Below, in pieces: positions 18,829 to 27,430 of a stretch of 64,000 bases of DNA. Every line of letters begins with the position of its first letter. Positions within the stretch are counted from its first letter, which is position 1. Under the pieces are notes generated by a model. That model did no database searches. It was not told the DNA's origin and was given only the letters and a program-made list of their open reading frames with translations. This DNA comes from Mucilaginibacter sp. OK098 (GTDB lineage: Bacteria > Bacteroidota > Bacteroidia > Sphingobacteriales > Sphingobacteriaceae): positions 365,498 through 429,497 of the forward strand of contig NZ_FRCM01000007.1 in the NCBI RefSeq assembly GCF_900142915.1, in the 5' to 3' direction. A program made the translations under genes and the position numbers.

Positions 18829-20299
18829 AGTGGTGGGAAGTATTCTTTGGATTTTGAGGAAGCGGGGGCGCGTAGGCAAGGTTGATGGTTATATCAGCCT
18901 GCCCAATTTCGATTGAGGTGGTGATCGTTTCCACGATGCCCCGGCGTTGCTCAAATGCCAAGTTGTTCCATTCGTCATGCAGGGTTCGCACTTCCGTCAG
19001 CACCGAATCGCTCGACATCAAGCTGATAGTGCGCACGTCAATTTCAGCTTCCAACCGTGGCAGTTCTGCATCAAGTTGTTGCAATTGCGCTTCCAGTGGC
19101 ACGTATGTTTCCATGTACCGCTCCTTGGTCAGCGATCCGTCAAGGCGCAAGTCCAATAAGTCATTAATGCGCTTGGATAGTTTCTGCCGCTCCTTTCGGG
19201 AAGCTTCTAATAACACGGTGCATTCCTTCAACTGCATGTCGCATCGCGTGACATAATCCGCGTGGTTGATACTGACCAAATACTCTTTCAGGTACAGTTG
19301 GTATATCTCATCGAGATCGGCAACCGCAATCCGGATTTTGCACTTCTTGCACGCATAGGACTTTGAGGAATGATAGACGTACATGGCGGTGCCGCAGGTG
19401 CAGAACACGAAGCCGGACAGCAGATAGACCGCCTTCTTTCCCACGGGGGTTCGGCGCTTGGTTTGCGCGTCCAAAATGGCGTTGCATTCGTTCCAGGTTT
19501 CCTCCGATACAATGGCCTCGCATGGCATGTATATCCAGTCGCTTTCGGGCTTGACTGTCCAGTTCCTGTCCTTGCCGGGGCTTTTGGTGTAGTTGGCCCG
19601 GCGCATGCCCTTTGCGGTGCTGTCGCGCAGCAGGCGGTCGACGGTGGTGGCGGTGAACTTCACGCCCTTGCGGGGGCGAAAGCCTCTTGTGTACAGCTCC
19701 TCGGCCACGGCAAACTTGCGCTGGTGCTTCAGGAAGAGCTCGTACATCAGCTTGCGCACCGGGGCTTCCGCGGGGTGGATGGCAAAGTCATTGCCCTTCC
19801 ACTGGTAGCCGAACGAGGCCTGGCCGCCGAGGGACTTTCCAAGCTTCGCCCTGATGGGTACCGATGCCTGGACGCGGCTCGCAATTTCTTCCCGTTCCCA
19901 TTCTGCCATTGCGGAAATGATGGTGAAGAACAGTCGGCCTGCCGGCGTGCTGGTATCAATGTTTTCGGCAAGGGAAATGAGGTCTGCCTGTTCCCTGCGG
20001 AAGATGTCGGCAAACTCCAGCAGCTCCTTGGTATTGCGGGCAAGGCGGGCAAGCTTCGAGAATACCAGGCCGGTGATGTGCCCTCTTCGGATGTCGGCAA
20101 GCATGCGCCTTGCTTCGGGATGGTCTATGACTGACTTTCCGCTGACTGCCTCGAGGCGATAGACCTCCAGTACCTGCCAGCCTTCCTTTGCCTGGACGTA
20201 ATGCCGGGCGCGCTGCTCGTGATGCTCGGGACTTTCTTCCTTGACTTGTCGTTCGGTGGATACCCTGATCCAAATGCCGACGTGCTTGGATTGTTCCAT
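18800..20299 (-). CDS. Serine recombinase 1 (element integrase)
   Basis: A 499-residue large serine recombinase. The resolvase domain holds the nucleophile S14 (IRVSTERQ) and the DNA-contact helix region FSKLARLARNTKELLEF and SAMAEWEREEIASR. A recombinase domain follows (GQASFGYQW and onward), then a zinc-ribbon-like region (FCTCGTAMYVYHSS, CKKCK) and a C-terminal coiled coil. Cargo and orientation fit the integrase of the element. Its final codons, about eight residues (RDSYSPPT), are encoded by comM DNA beyond the junction, so the protein end must change on excision. The gene is GC-rich relative to the chromosome. Confidence 0.9.
   Translation of the reverse strand: MEQSKHVGIWIRVSTERQVKEESPEHHEQRARHYVQAKEGWQVLEVYRLEAVSGKSVIDHPEARRMLADIRRGHITGLVFSKLARLARNTKELLEFADIFRREQADLISLAENIDTSTPAGRLFFTIISAMAEWEREEIASRVQASVPIRAKLGKSLGGQASFGYQWKGNDFAIHPAEAPVRKLMYELFLKHQRKFAVAEELYTRGFRPRKGVKFTATTVDRLLRDSTAKGMRRANYTKSPGKDRNWTVKPESDWIYMPCEAIVSEETWNECNAILDAQTKRRTPVGKKAVYLLSGFVFCTCGTAMYVYHSSKSYACKKCKIRIAVADLDEIYQLYLKEYLVSINHADYVTRCDMQLKECTVLLEASRKERQKLSKRINDLLDLRLDGSLTKERYMETYVPLEAQLQQLDAELPRLEAEIDVRTISLMSSDSVLTEVRTLHDEWNNLAFEQRRGIVETITTSIEIGQADITINLAYAPPLPQNPKNTSHHFRDSYSPPT
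18820..18830. other. Left attachment junction of the integrated element
   Basis: Host comM codons for Asn-Pro end at 18825 and the expected Cys codon is replaced by TGA at 18826-18828, so the host/element crossover lies within about 18822-18828. Serine recombinases exchange at a 2-bp core, so the core is probably one of the dinucleotides in AATCCCTG. The right junction is outside the window. Confidence 0.65.
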
Positions 20300-20375
20300 G
20301 GTTGAGTGGTTTTATGTGGTTGTGAAAGGAATTGGTTATTTGTATTAAAGATAGCGAAATATCCGTTTGCCTAAC

Positions 20376-20394
20376 AGGAGGAAGAATTTTTCAA
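20376..20394 (+). repeat. 19-bp direct repeat, left copy
   Basis: AGGAGGAAGAATTTTTCAA here and AGGAGGAATAATTTTTCAA at 40815-40833 differ at one base and have the same orientation. The two copies bracket about 20.4 kb containing cargo block A. They may be recombination sites or chance; see findings. Confidence 0.4.
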
Positions 20395-20400
20395 CAAAAA

Positions 20401-20428
20401 ACACTCAAGGTATAACTACCTTGAGTGT
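20401..20428 (-). terminator. Intrinsic terminator, 12-bp perfect stem
   Basis: ACACTCAAGGTA (20401-20412) pairs with 20417-20428 across a 4-nt loop. On the minus strand the stem is followed by TTTTTG. It ends the transcript of the 20436 gene and separates it from recombinase 1. Confidence 0.85.
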
Positions 20429-20435
20429 CGCGTCG

Positions 20436-20933
20436 CTATTTGTTATTGGTAATGATCTGTTGGTGCAGGTAGTGGGCGGCGAGCACCGCCTCGAACATCT
20501 TGGTCTGGTAGGGCTGCCTGTGCCGCAGTTCCTTCTCCTGCTCGTGAATGAGTATCGGAAAGCGGTTGGTGAGATAGCGCATTAGCTCCTTGGGCGTTTG
20601 CACTTCGGGAATGTCCGCCTGGATCGAAGCCTTCGTCTTGTACTCGACCATGCATCCGTGCCGCTGGCAGAGTTGCAGCAGCTCGTGGATAAGTGCGTTG
20701 ATAGCCGGGGAATGATGGGTGTACGGAGGGACCTTTATCAGCACCCACTTCACCGCGTATTTCCTGATATAGGCTTCGTACCGGTCGACGATGCAGCGCA
20801 GCTTCATTTCGGACCAGGTGCCGGGCGTGGTATGCACCTTCCAGTGGATCAGCGTTTCGTAGCTGATTACTGCCACGCCGTTGCGCTTGGCCCCGAGGCT
20901 AATACCCAGAATGCTCATATTGCGCTGTTTCAT
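20436..20933 (-). CDS. Hypothetical protein, possibly RNase H/RuvC-like
   Basis: A protein of about 165 residues. The longer open frame to 21104 is rejected: its first 57 residues are low-complexity Arg/Ser/Ala sequence antisense-like to the overlapping gene. The ATG at 20933 gives MKQRNMSILGISLGAKRNGV, which resembles the first strand and turn of RNase H-like folds, with Ser where catalytic Asp is usual. WVLIKVPPYTHHSP and EYKTKASIQADI could be later strands. No catalytic set can be assigned. It overlaps the upstream gene by 35 bp, so the two form an operon in the GC-rich element backbone. Confidence 0.6.
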   Translation of the reverse strand: MKQRNMSILGISLGAKRNGVAVISYETLIHWKVHTTPGTWSEMKLRCIVDRYEAYIRKYAVKWVLIKVPPYTHHSPAINALIHELLQLCQRHGCMVEYKTKASIQADIPEVQTPKELMRYLTNRFPILIHEQEKELRHRQPYQTKMFEAVLAAHYLHQQIITNNK

Positions 20934-21177
20934 CGTCGTGGCTGGTTTGCGGCTTGTTGCTGATAATGTGGTTGAAGAGCGCGCCGCGCGAGCGCCTGAT
21001 TTCCTCGCTGGGAATGGCCATGACGTGGGCAAGGACGCTGCGCAGCGTCCGGTGCGAGTACTTTTTGGTGCAGGCAAGGTAGAACGAGATCGAAACCTCG
21101 TCATTCAGGTCCATTGCGATCTCGTGCGCCAGCTTTATTTCTTGTGGTGTATACATATAGCTTTTGATAGCTTTCAT
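20899..21177 (-). CDS. Hypothetical small protein of the element backbone
   Basis: A 92-residue soluble protein, not recognised. It starts MKAIKSYMYTPQEIKLAHEI; a second ATG at codon 8 is also possible. The middle, SISFYLACTKKYSHRTLRSV and IPSEEIRRSRGALFNHI, is basic and helical and could bind DNA. It overlaps the downstream gene and shares its high GC content. Confidence 0.6.
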   Translation of the reverse strand: MKAIKSYMYTPQEIKLAHEIAMDLNDEVSISFYLACTKKYSHRTLRSVLAHVMAIPSEEIRRSRGALFNHIISNKPQTSHDDETAQYEHSGY

Positions 21178-21332
21178 TTATTTATTGTTGTTAATGTGCT
21201 TTTTGTAATCGTTCGATCTTTTTAAAAAATCGATGCGTTCGTTCGAATTATCTTTCAAGCGCCAAAAATTTGCGCACAAAAGAACCCTGCCCTTACGGAC
21301 ATCCAAATCATACCAATATTTATTTGTGTCCT

Positions 21333-21605
21333 TTAGAGTATTTCCCCTGAAAGGTCTTCTTTGGCCTTAAGTGCTTTTTTCAGTGATTGGTAATATTCGA
21401 AATACAGTTCGTTAGGATAGGTGTTGTATATGATACCAAGCTTTATGAGGTTAGTGCCGCTTGGCATATCCGCACCACTTTCCCATTGAGAGAGCTGAGT
21501 TACCGTTTGGAAGCCCAAAAGTCGTGCGGCCTGGATTTGCGTCAGGCCGCTTAACTTGCGATGCAGTTTCAATCTATTGGGAATAGAAATACTTTCGGCT
21601 TCCAT
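21333..21605 (-). CDS. XRE-family helix-turn-helix regulator
   Basis: A 90-residue protein with an HTH_3 domain over residues 10-66 (LKLHRKLSGLTQIQAARLLG, then TVTQLSQWESGADMPS). The tail is helical and charged. It would act as a small DNA-binding repressor, often for a defence or mobile-element module. The 400 bp upstream and the genes on either side are its likely targets. Confidence 0.85.
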   Translation of the reverse strand: MEAESISIPNRLKLHRKLSGLTQIQAARLLGFQTVTQLSQWESGADMPSGTNLIKLGIIYNTYPNELYFEYYQSLKKALKAKEDLSGEIL

Positions 21606-22011
21606 GTGCTACATAGTATCGGAAGAATAAGTATAACAGGAGTGGGTAAAAATTTTCTAAAGTTTGGAATAACCAATTACAAAAGGTAATTAGTATTAAT
21701 TGCAACGATTTCGCTTGAGTAATGGTAAGGTCTTAATGGCTTACTTCCGAATAATCACTTGATTAAAATACACTTTCTTTTGATGTGCTGAACAATGTGA
21801 AGCGTAGTTGGATACGGGTATCCCGGCATAGCTTGTTTGGGTGACCAAACACGGCTTGCTTTACTGCTCCATTCGATAATGTTCAGTTATCCTTTATTGG
21901 TTATTTGGCTTAAATTAGTTTTTGTTAATATATTTTACCGTAACAACGTACACATTCACTGCCAATCTTATTTCTGATGAAGCTGGTTACCATCGAAAAA
22001 AGTTTCTCTGC
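21606..22011. other. AT-rich intergenic region
   Basis: A 406-bp gap between the XRE gene and the end of the pentapeptide-like gene. No coding sequence is seen. A small dyad AATTAC-AAAAG-GTAATT lies near 21,675-21,692 and could be an operator for the XRE regulator or a weak hairpin. Nothing else was resolved. Confidence 0.5.
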
Positions 22012-23520
22012 CTACCCGTTTTTACTATACTTTCTAAATGCCGAAATAAATTGGAAAACCAAATAACCGATGACGACTTTATTTAGGTAATCCACCGTTA
22101 AAGCTAATCCGGTCAGATCAGATTTATTAACCAAAAAATCGCTCCAATGTGTGATATCAATAAAAGAGAAATAGTAGCCAATCAGTTTGAGATCAAGTTT
22201 AGTAGGCTGAAAAAGCATTCCGAGGCTCCAGAGATAAATTAAATAGAATGAAATGGTTAACCTAAAGAACCAGTAGGTAGGCTTTTTAAGTGATAAGCCA
22301 TAGCCGTTTGAAACCCTGTTTAAACGCAATATTATTTTATCTCCTCTTGAGATAGCTTTTACCTGGTGAAGTGCTGCATAGGATATTGCCTGAAGTTTTA
22401 AACCCTCATAGTAATTACCGGTAGATTCAAATGCTTTTTTCAATTGCAAAAGCATTTCATACTGATCTTTATGATAATTGTTCGGACGCTCTTCGACAAG
22501 ATGTATATTAGGTATGGTGAGGAATTTATCGAAGCGTTCATATTTGTCTGGAAAGCTACAGGATGTGAACGTTGCTTTTGAGAGTTTTGAACGATAAAAA
22601 GAAAGCCTATCGAATTTGTTAAACTCCACATTATCAAACCAAACATGATCAAAGTTACACTTATGAATACCTACTTTCGTTTCATCGATCAACAATGGAC
22701 GTGGAGTTAAATTATAAAAAACGGTTTCGTTTTGAGGTTCAAAATTTGAGAGGTACAAATTCGACACCTCAACATTATCAATATTAATTTTTCCTAACGG
22801 TATACCGGAAAGAGAAAGAGATTGTAAAACGACATTATCTACAGATGTAGCGCTATCAGTTGAAATAGTTCCATAGTTTATGGTTAAATGAATTTTTAAG
22901 GAATCAGCCTCTGCCTTTGTTAATTTATAGCCGATCCGATACTCCTTTCTATTTTCCCATTCGTTAATATACCTTCCACTTTTTTCATCCGCCTTTTTAG
23001 TTGACCTAATAGCAATTTGACCCGGTTTTTCAATATGATAATCTTGTCGTTGGCGTAATATCCTTTTATATTTTGGCTTTCCGATTTTTCTAAAAATCTT
23101 AGACCACCAGTATGGGAAAATATTTTCAGTCGTATAAGCAATTGAAACCGATTTTTGAGTAATCAAAAAAACACTACTTATTAATATACAGTTACCAAGA
23201 CTAATCGACCTAAGATTAATTGCATTTACCCTACCGCTTAACATTGAAGCATGAATGTTGATTGTAACGTTTGAAGTTAGGACATCAGATATTATTAATT
23301 CTTCTATATAACAATTAAAAAAACCAAGTGAAACCTCTTCAAATTGAACGTCTTCACCATTTTGAATGATCAATTTTTTAAAAAAGCAAGACTGATAGGT
23401 GACAGCAATTTGCCCTGTTTTATACTTGACACCTGCAAAGTCCTCATCACGCAAAACGATAATCGTATTACCGAAAGTTCTGTTAACATTTGGCGAATAA
23501 GGTTTGGGATTTAAGATCAT
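22012..23520 (-). CDS. Pentapeptide-like protein with C-terminal membrane helices
   Basis: A 502-residue protein. Residues 1-130 and 200-330 are irregular beta-rich repeats of the pentapeptide/right-handed helix type (VEVSNLYLSNF, CNFDHVWFDNVEFN, RSKLSKATFTSCSF). A helical stretch follows (YEMLLQLKKAFESTGNYYEG), then two membrane segments at about 418-440 and 468-492. The order repeat domain, helix, two membrane helices recalls small ion-channel-type effectors in immune loci. The gene is flanked by an XRE regulator and nuclease-type genes. Function is not established. Confidence 0.6.
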   Translation of the reverse strand: MILNPKPYSPNVNRTFGNTIIVLRDEDFAGVKYKTGQIAVTYQSCFFKKLIIQNGEDVQFEEVSLGFFNCYIEELIISDVLTSNVTINIHASMLSGRVNAINLRSISLGNCILISSVFLITQKSVSIAYTTENIFPYWWSKIFRKIGKPKYKRILRQRQDYHIEKPGQIAIRSTKKADEKSGRYINEWENRKEYRIGYKLTKAEADSLKIHLTINYGTISTDSATSVDNVVLQSLSLSGIPLGKINIDNVEVSNLYLSNFEPQNETVFYNLTPRPLLIDETKVGIHKCNFDHVWFDNVEFNKFDRLSFYRSKLSKATFTSCSFPDKYERFDKFLTIPNIHLVEERPNNYHKDQYEMLLQLKKAFESTGNYYEGLKLQAISYAALHQVKAISRGDKIILRLNRVSNGYGLSLKKPTYWFFRLTISFYLIYLWSLGMLFQPTKLDLKLIGYYFSFIDITHWSDFLVNKSDLTGLALTVDYLNKVVIGYLVFQFISAFRKYSKNG

Positions 23521-23720
23521 TTATTTCAATTAGCAAATGACTGATATGCAAATATTGACATTAAAAACTGTCGAGTAAGATATAGAATTAAATATAATAA
23601 GAAATTTCACATTAGGCGCTCAATTCGCAGCTTAACATTCCCTAAGACCAAAAGTTCATGTTTTCAACATACTTTCATTCCAGCCTAAAATGCTGTACCT
23701 TCATATTTTCCACTTAAACA

Positions 23721-25760
23721 ATGAATTTCGACGATTTAGTTGACAAGCATTTACCAAAGGGCAGCGCAAATAAGGACCTTGAAAAGACATCACGGATTGA
23801 ATTTGAACGCATCTTAGACCCAGGAAAGTTTCAGGCCCGGCCAGAAACGGATACAGATGTGGGCATCGATTATATAGTAGAGTTAAAGAATAATAACCAC
23901 TACACTAATTTTCGATTTGCCGTTCAGCTTAAGTCCACGTCATCCATAAATGCTTCGAATGACGGATCGTTCCGGTTTCCTGTAGAAGTTTCGAACGTTA
24001 ATTACCTGATCAGCTTCAACGGGCACTCATATTACGTATTGTTTGTTGCAAAAGAATCCAAATTTTACTATAAGAACGCCCATGAAGTATTCATTTATCT
24101 AACCGAAACTTACCCAGGAGGCGACTGGCCTAACACGGTCGGCGTAAAGTTTACCGACATATTGGATAGCGATGCGCTTGATACGCTTTACCAACAGATA
24201 TTTACGAGAAGTAAAACAATTCGGAACGTTAGGCACCTACTAAATGTACATTTCCAAAATGATCGCTTTTCCCGTGTCACCATTGATGAAAATGAAAAGG
24301 TTACGGCGGAATCGGATATTGTTGCTGAGCTTGAACGCTTTGGGATGAGGTTGATCAATGAATACAAGTACGACGAGATTATCCGTCAGAAAGGTTTGGT
24401 AAACTACAGGATAATAGATCGCGCTTTATTTCAGATGGTTTGTGGAATGGCGCATTATCGGAAGGCAGAAATGCATCAAGCCATAACTTGTTTCAAGATA
24501 AGCCTGAAATTCAAAGAGCAACTCAGAGATGGCCTCGCGGAAATAGCCCGTTACCACCTGGAAGCCGCCAAATATTCGTTGGGTATCAATTCCCGTGAGG
24601 AATACGATGCTGCGATGGAAACAATGGTCAATTCAAGCTATATCGGGCTTTACGTAAGTATTCAAAAAAGTTTCAATGAACTATTCGACGGTCATTCGCT
24701 GACCCAAGAAAGAGTGCGAGGCTTTTACCAAAAGATGAATGAAATTATTGCCCATCCCGAAGCGGACGATAATATTGGTATACATGCCCGTGCACAAATA
24801 CTCGCCATGGAGGCTGAAGTGTTGAATAATGCGCTTATTAGGAACCTAAGTGTTTTAAGGGGGACACCCTGGGCAGCGGATATAGTAAGTAGGGAGCTTG
24901 CAGAATGGCAAAAAACAGCAGATATGTATGGCCCACGAGCTGAAGAATTGCGTGAATTTGCCCGCGGCCAAGGCGATTTCTTTGCTTATAATATTATTAC
25001 AATCACTGTTATCAAAGCTTATTACAGTAATCTGTTCACACACGAGTATATCATGAATTTTGATGAAAGTGCAAAGGTGGTCAACGTTATATTTACCACT
25101 GAACAAATTGAAAAAGTGATTGGCTATTGTACCATACTGGACGAGGTCGCTGCAATTTACCAGACACTGGATTCGACCGAGAACTTGATAGTCGCCCATT
25201 CGCTCAGATATGAACTTTTACGCCTTATCGGACATGACGACCAGGCAACGGAAGCGGGCTCTACAATGGAAACGTTGATTGACACCTATGATTTAAAAGA
25301 ACTGCGCAAAAAATATGAGTATCTGACTAACGGCGGCACCAGACACGAGCAGTTTTTAAACCTTTTAATCAATACATTTCAAAACGAGGCCGAAGCCAAA
25401 CGGGAGTTAGAAAAGATCATTGAAGAATTAAAGTCAATTGATGTCACAGAAAAAAACTTTGGTCCGATACCAAAAGCCAATTACCAAATTGATCTTTTTC
25501 CGATAGGTTATTTCACCTATCCCAAAGAGCAATTTGATTTATTGATGAACATCATAGACGTTGTAACAGACCTTCGTCCGCATATTTTGAGACTATCCGG
25601 AAAAATAATTCCCATTTTAAATTTATTTCATAATCCAGTCACGCAAGAAGGACGTGTCGATGGAAATGAGTCAGCTAATCTTGAAAGCTACCGCAACATA
25701 CTGAGGGTCAGAAGGGAATTCAAAGCAAATAAGATTGTGCCGTTCCCGGCCCGTAACTAA
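23721..25760 (+). CDS. DUF4365-type nuclease-like protein with helical repeats
   Basis: A 679-residue protein. Residues 20-170 match the DUF4365 pattern, a PD-(D/E)XK-like fold: E27, the DVGIDYIVEL strand with D50 and E54, and FAVQLKST with Q69-K71. The rest is helical and TPR-like (ALFQMVCGMAHYRKAEMHQA is a repeat with the usual small/large pattern). DUF4365 proteins occur often in defence islands and are presumed to cut or bind nucleic acid. The next gene starts 65 bp downstream on the same strand and also has nuclease-like residues, so they probably work together. Confidence 0.72.
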   Translation: MNFDDLVDKHLPKGSANKDLEKTSRIEFERILDPGKFQARPETDTDVGIDYIVELKNNNHYTNFRFAVQLKSTSSINASNDGSFRFPVEVSNVNYLISFNGHSYYVLFVAKESKFYYKNAHEVFIYLTETYPGGDWPNTVGVKFTDILDSDALDTLYQQIFTRSKTIRNVRHLLNVHFQNDRFSRVTIDENEKVTAESDIVAELERFGMRLINEYKYDEIIRQKGLVNYRIIDRALFQMVCGMAHYRKAEMHQAITCFKISLKFKEQLRDGLAEIARYHLEAAKYSLGINSREEYDAAMETMVNSSYIGLYVSIQKSFNELFDGHSLTQERVRGFYQKMNEIIAHPEADDNIGIHARAQILAMEAEVLNNALIRNLSVLRGTPWAADIVSRELAEWQKTADMYGPRAEELREFARGQGDFFAYNIITITVIKAYYSNLFTHEYIMNFDESAKVVNVIFTTEQIEKVIGYCTILDEVAAIYQTLDSTENLIVAHSLRYELLRLIGHDDQATEAGSTMETLIDTYDLKELRKKYEYLTNGGTRHEQFLNLLINTFQNEAEAKRELEKIIEELKSIDVTEKNFGPIPKANYQIDLFPIGYFTYPKEQFDLLMNIIDVVTDLRPHILRLSGKIIPILNLFHNPVTQEGRVDGNESANLESYRNILRVRREFKANKIVPFPARN

Positions 25761-25825
25761 CAATAGCGCATTATTCTTGAGGCGCACAAATGCCACACAG
25801 ACGAACGAAGAGAAGATCTTTAATT

Positions 25826-26848
25826 ATGGATACAACTGATGATACGATATTTGAACATGGTACTAATAGTCCCCGTAAACCAGCTTCCGGTCATTTGTAC
25901 CGTCAGCATTTTAAATTGAATGCGTCCCATAACGAGGATAATACCATTCGCTCCATAGCGGCTATGCTCGGGGTTTCTGAAGAAAAGCTTCGTGCCGAAA
26001 TCAAAAAGGGCCAGGAAAATAACAGGGAGGAATACCTCGCAGTCCAAAACTACACTGAATCCTACAGGTCATTACTTGACAGTACCCCTAAGACAACCAA
26101 GGATAAGTACGAAGAATTAATGGATGCGGGCCGGTTTTTGACTAAAACGGGATTAAATATTGAGTTTAGTGCGCCATCAAAAATGTCAATATATCCGGAT
26201 TTTATTTTCAAAATGGGTGAAGATAAAATCGGACTTGAACATTCACGTATCATCGATGAAAAGATGAAACGTGCAACAAAAACCACTCAGAAATTGCTGC
26301 AGGATGCTGCCGTTATCGTTCAGCAAAGCGACCCAAGCCTTGACGGTATCGTCAATCTTTTCATTGACTTCGACCAGCCGGCAATTGCCAACAAGTCTTT
26401 AAACGCAAGGGGATTTACTACCGGGGAACGGGAATCATTAAAGAAGATAGTTGCTAAATACGTAATTGGAGTTTTAAAAAAAGAAAATCCTGTAAGCCCG
26501 CTATTTATAACCGAGACTAATTTTGAAAGCAATCCCGGCCATCCGGTCAGCATTGAGCTGGGCGAACGTTATTTTGCAATCGGAGGTTTTAGAGAATTGG
26601 CCGAAGAACGGATAGCCGCTAAGGACAAAAGATTTAATGACTATCAATCTGAAAGCGGACTAAAACGTATCTGGTTATTGCTGACCGTAGATGGATTTAG
26701 CAGCCATTCGGGATTTGATCTTGAAAACGAAATATTCATTTACGATAAGCATTCTGCGTTTGAACTGATCGTGGTCTTTGAAGTATTTTCTGGCAAGTAT
26801 TTTTTGATTTACGATAATAACCGTCATGAGTCGGTGGGACACCAATAA
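25826..26848 (+). CDS. Hypothetical nuclease-like protein
   Basis: A 340-residue protein when started at the ATG at 25826, which follows AGAGAAGA; an in-frame start at 25790 would add 12 basic residues. Residues 38-65 (TIRSIAAMLGVSEEKLRAEI) resemble a small helix-turn-helix. SIYPDFIFKMGEDKIGLEHS (121-140) places D125 and E138-H139 like the first acidic pair of PD-(D/E)XK or Vsr-like nucleases. A similar PDF...EH pattern occurs at the C-terminus of the helicase at 27431. The gene is probably co-transcribed with the DUF4365 gene. Family not recognised. Confidence 0.55.
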   Translation: MDTTDDTIFEHGTNSPRKPASGHLYRQHFKLNASHNEDNTIRSIAAMLGVSEEKLRAEIKKGQENNREEYLAVQNYTESYRSLLDSTPKTTKDKYEELMDAGRFLTKTGLNIEFSAPSKMSIYPDFIFKMGEDKIGLEHSRIIDEKMKRATKTTQKLLQDAAVIVQQSDPSLDGIVNLFIDFDQPAIANKSLNARGFTTGERESLKKIVAKYVIGVLKKENPVSPLFITETNFESNPGHPVSIELGERYFAIGGFRELAEERIAAKDKRFNDYQSESGLKRIWLLLTVDGFSSHSGFDLENEIFIYDKHSAFELIVVFEVFSGKYFLIYDNNRHESVGHQ

Positions 26849-26856
26849 CCAAAATT

Positions 26857-27423
26857 TTAATTCCCAATATATCCAAATGGCCTGATCTGATCATCCTGGC
26901 TATCATAAATCAGGTCGTTTTCTTCATTAATTGCATCAATCATATTAATGCCATTTAACCATTTTCCATATATGGTTACATTTTGGCTGAACGCCTGCTC
27001 GAAACGGGATATGATAGAATAGATTGCCGCGTGAAATGCTTTTGGGTAGGCTTGTTTTACCAATGTCAAGGCATCGCTGAAACAGGTATTACTTGCATTA
27101 ATAATTAAACTATCGTCGCAACCCTCATTAATAAGGGTTAAACGCGACACAAGCTCTTTCCAGTAAACAATGAAATTTGCATCCTTAACAAATCGCTCTC
27201 TGTTTTCATTGCCATGAGCAATCAAATGAATGAGAATCCCTTCAAACGTTTCAACTTTTGCAATTTCATCAAGAATTGCAAAAAGGTCCTCTTTCGAAGT
27301 TGGTGTTTTAAGCTCCACCGGTATCTTACCTTCAAAAAGGGTTACGAATTGCCCTGATAAATTCATATCAGACAGTATATCAATAATATATATATTGCCG
27401 ATGCCTTTATTAAAAAGTTTCAA
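26857..27423 (-). CDS. Small caspase-like protein, candidate protease
   Basis: A 188-residue protein not matched to a named family by eye. GILIHLIAHGNENR (63-76) and SLIINASNTCFSDAL (105-119) look like the two catalytic strands of a caspase/CHAT-type fold: a hydrophobic strand ending in His-Gly (H70), then 44 residues later a strand ending in Cys (C114). That spacing is normal for clan CD peptidases. The gene begins 7 bp after the end of the large helicase/nuclease gene, so both are on one transcript. Caspase-like proteases are frequent effectors in bacterial immunity. Protease activity is inferred, not shown. Confidence 0.5.
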   Translation of the reverse strand: MKLFNKGIGNIYIIDILSDMNLSGQFVTLFEGKIPVELKTPTSKEDLFAILDEIAKVETFEGILIHLIAHGNENRERFVKDANFIVYWKELVSRLTLINEGCDDSLIINASNTCFSDALTLVKQAYPKAFHAAIYSIISRFEQAFSQNVTIYGKWLNGINMIDAINEENDLIYDSQDDQIRPFGYIGN

Positions 27424-27430
27424 TTTTAGT

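Noticed and set aside
18882..20273. Several long open frames on both strands inside recombinase 1
   Set aside because: They are low-complexity shadows caused by the high GC content; the recombinase frame carries all known motifs.
20934..21104. Long N-terminal extension of the 20436 gene
   Set aside because: The 57 added residues are Arg/Ser/Ala-rich and lie over the coding frame of the 20899 gene; the ATG at 20933 gives a sensible protein start.
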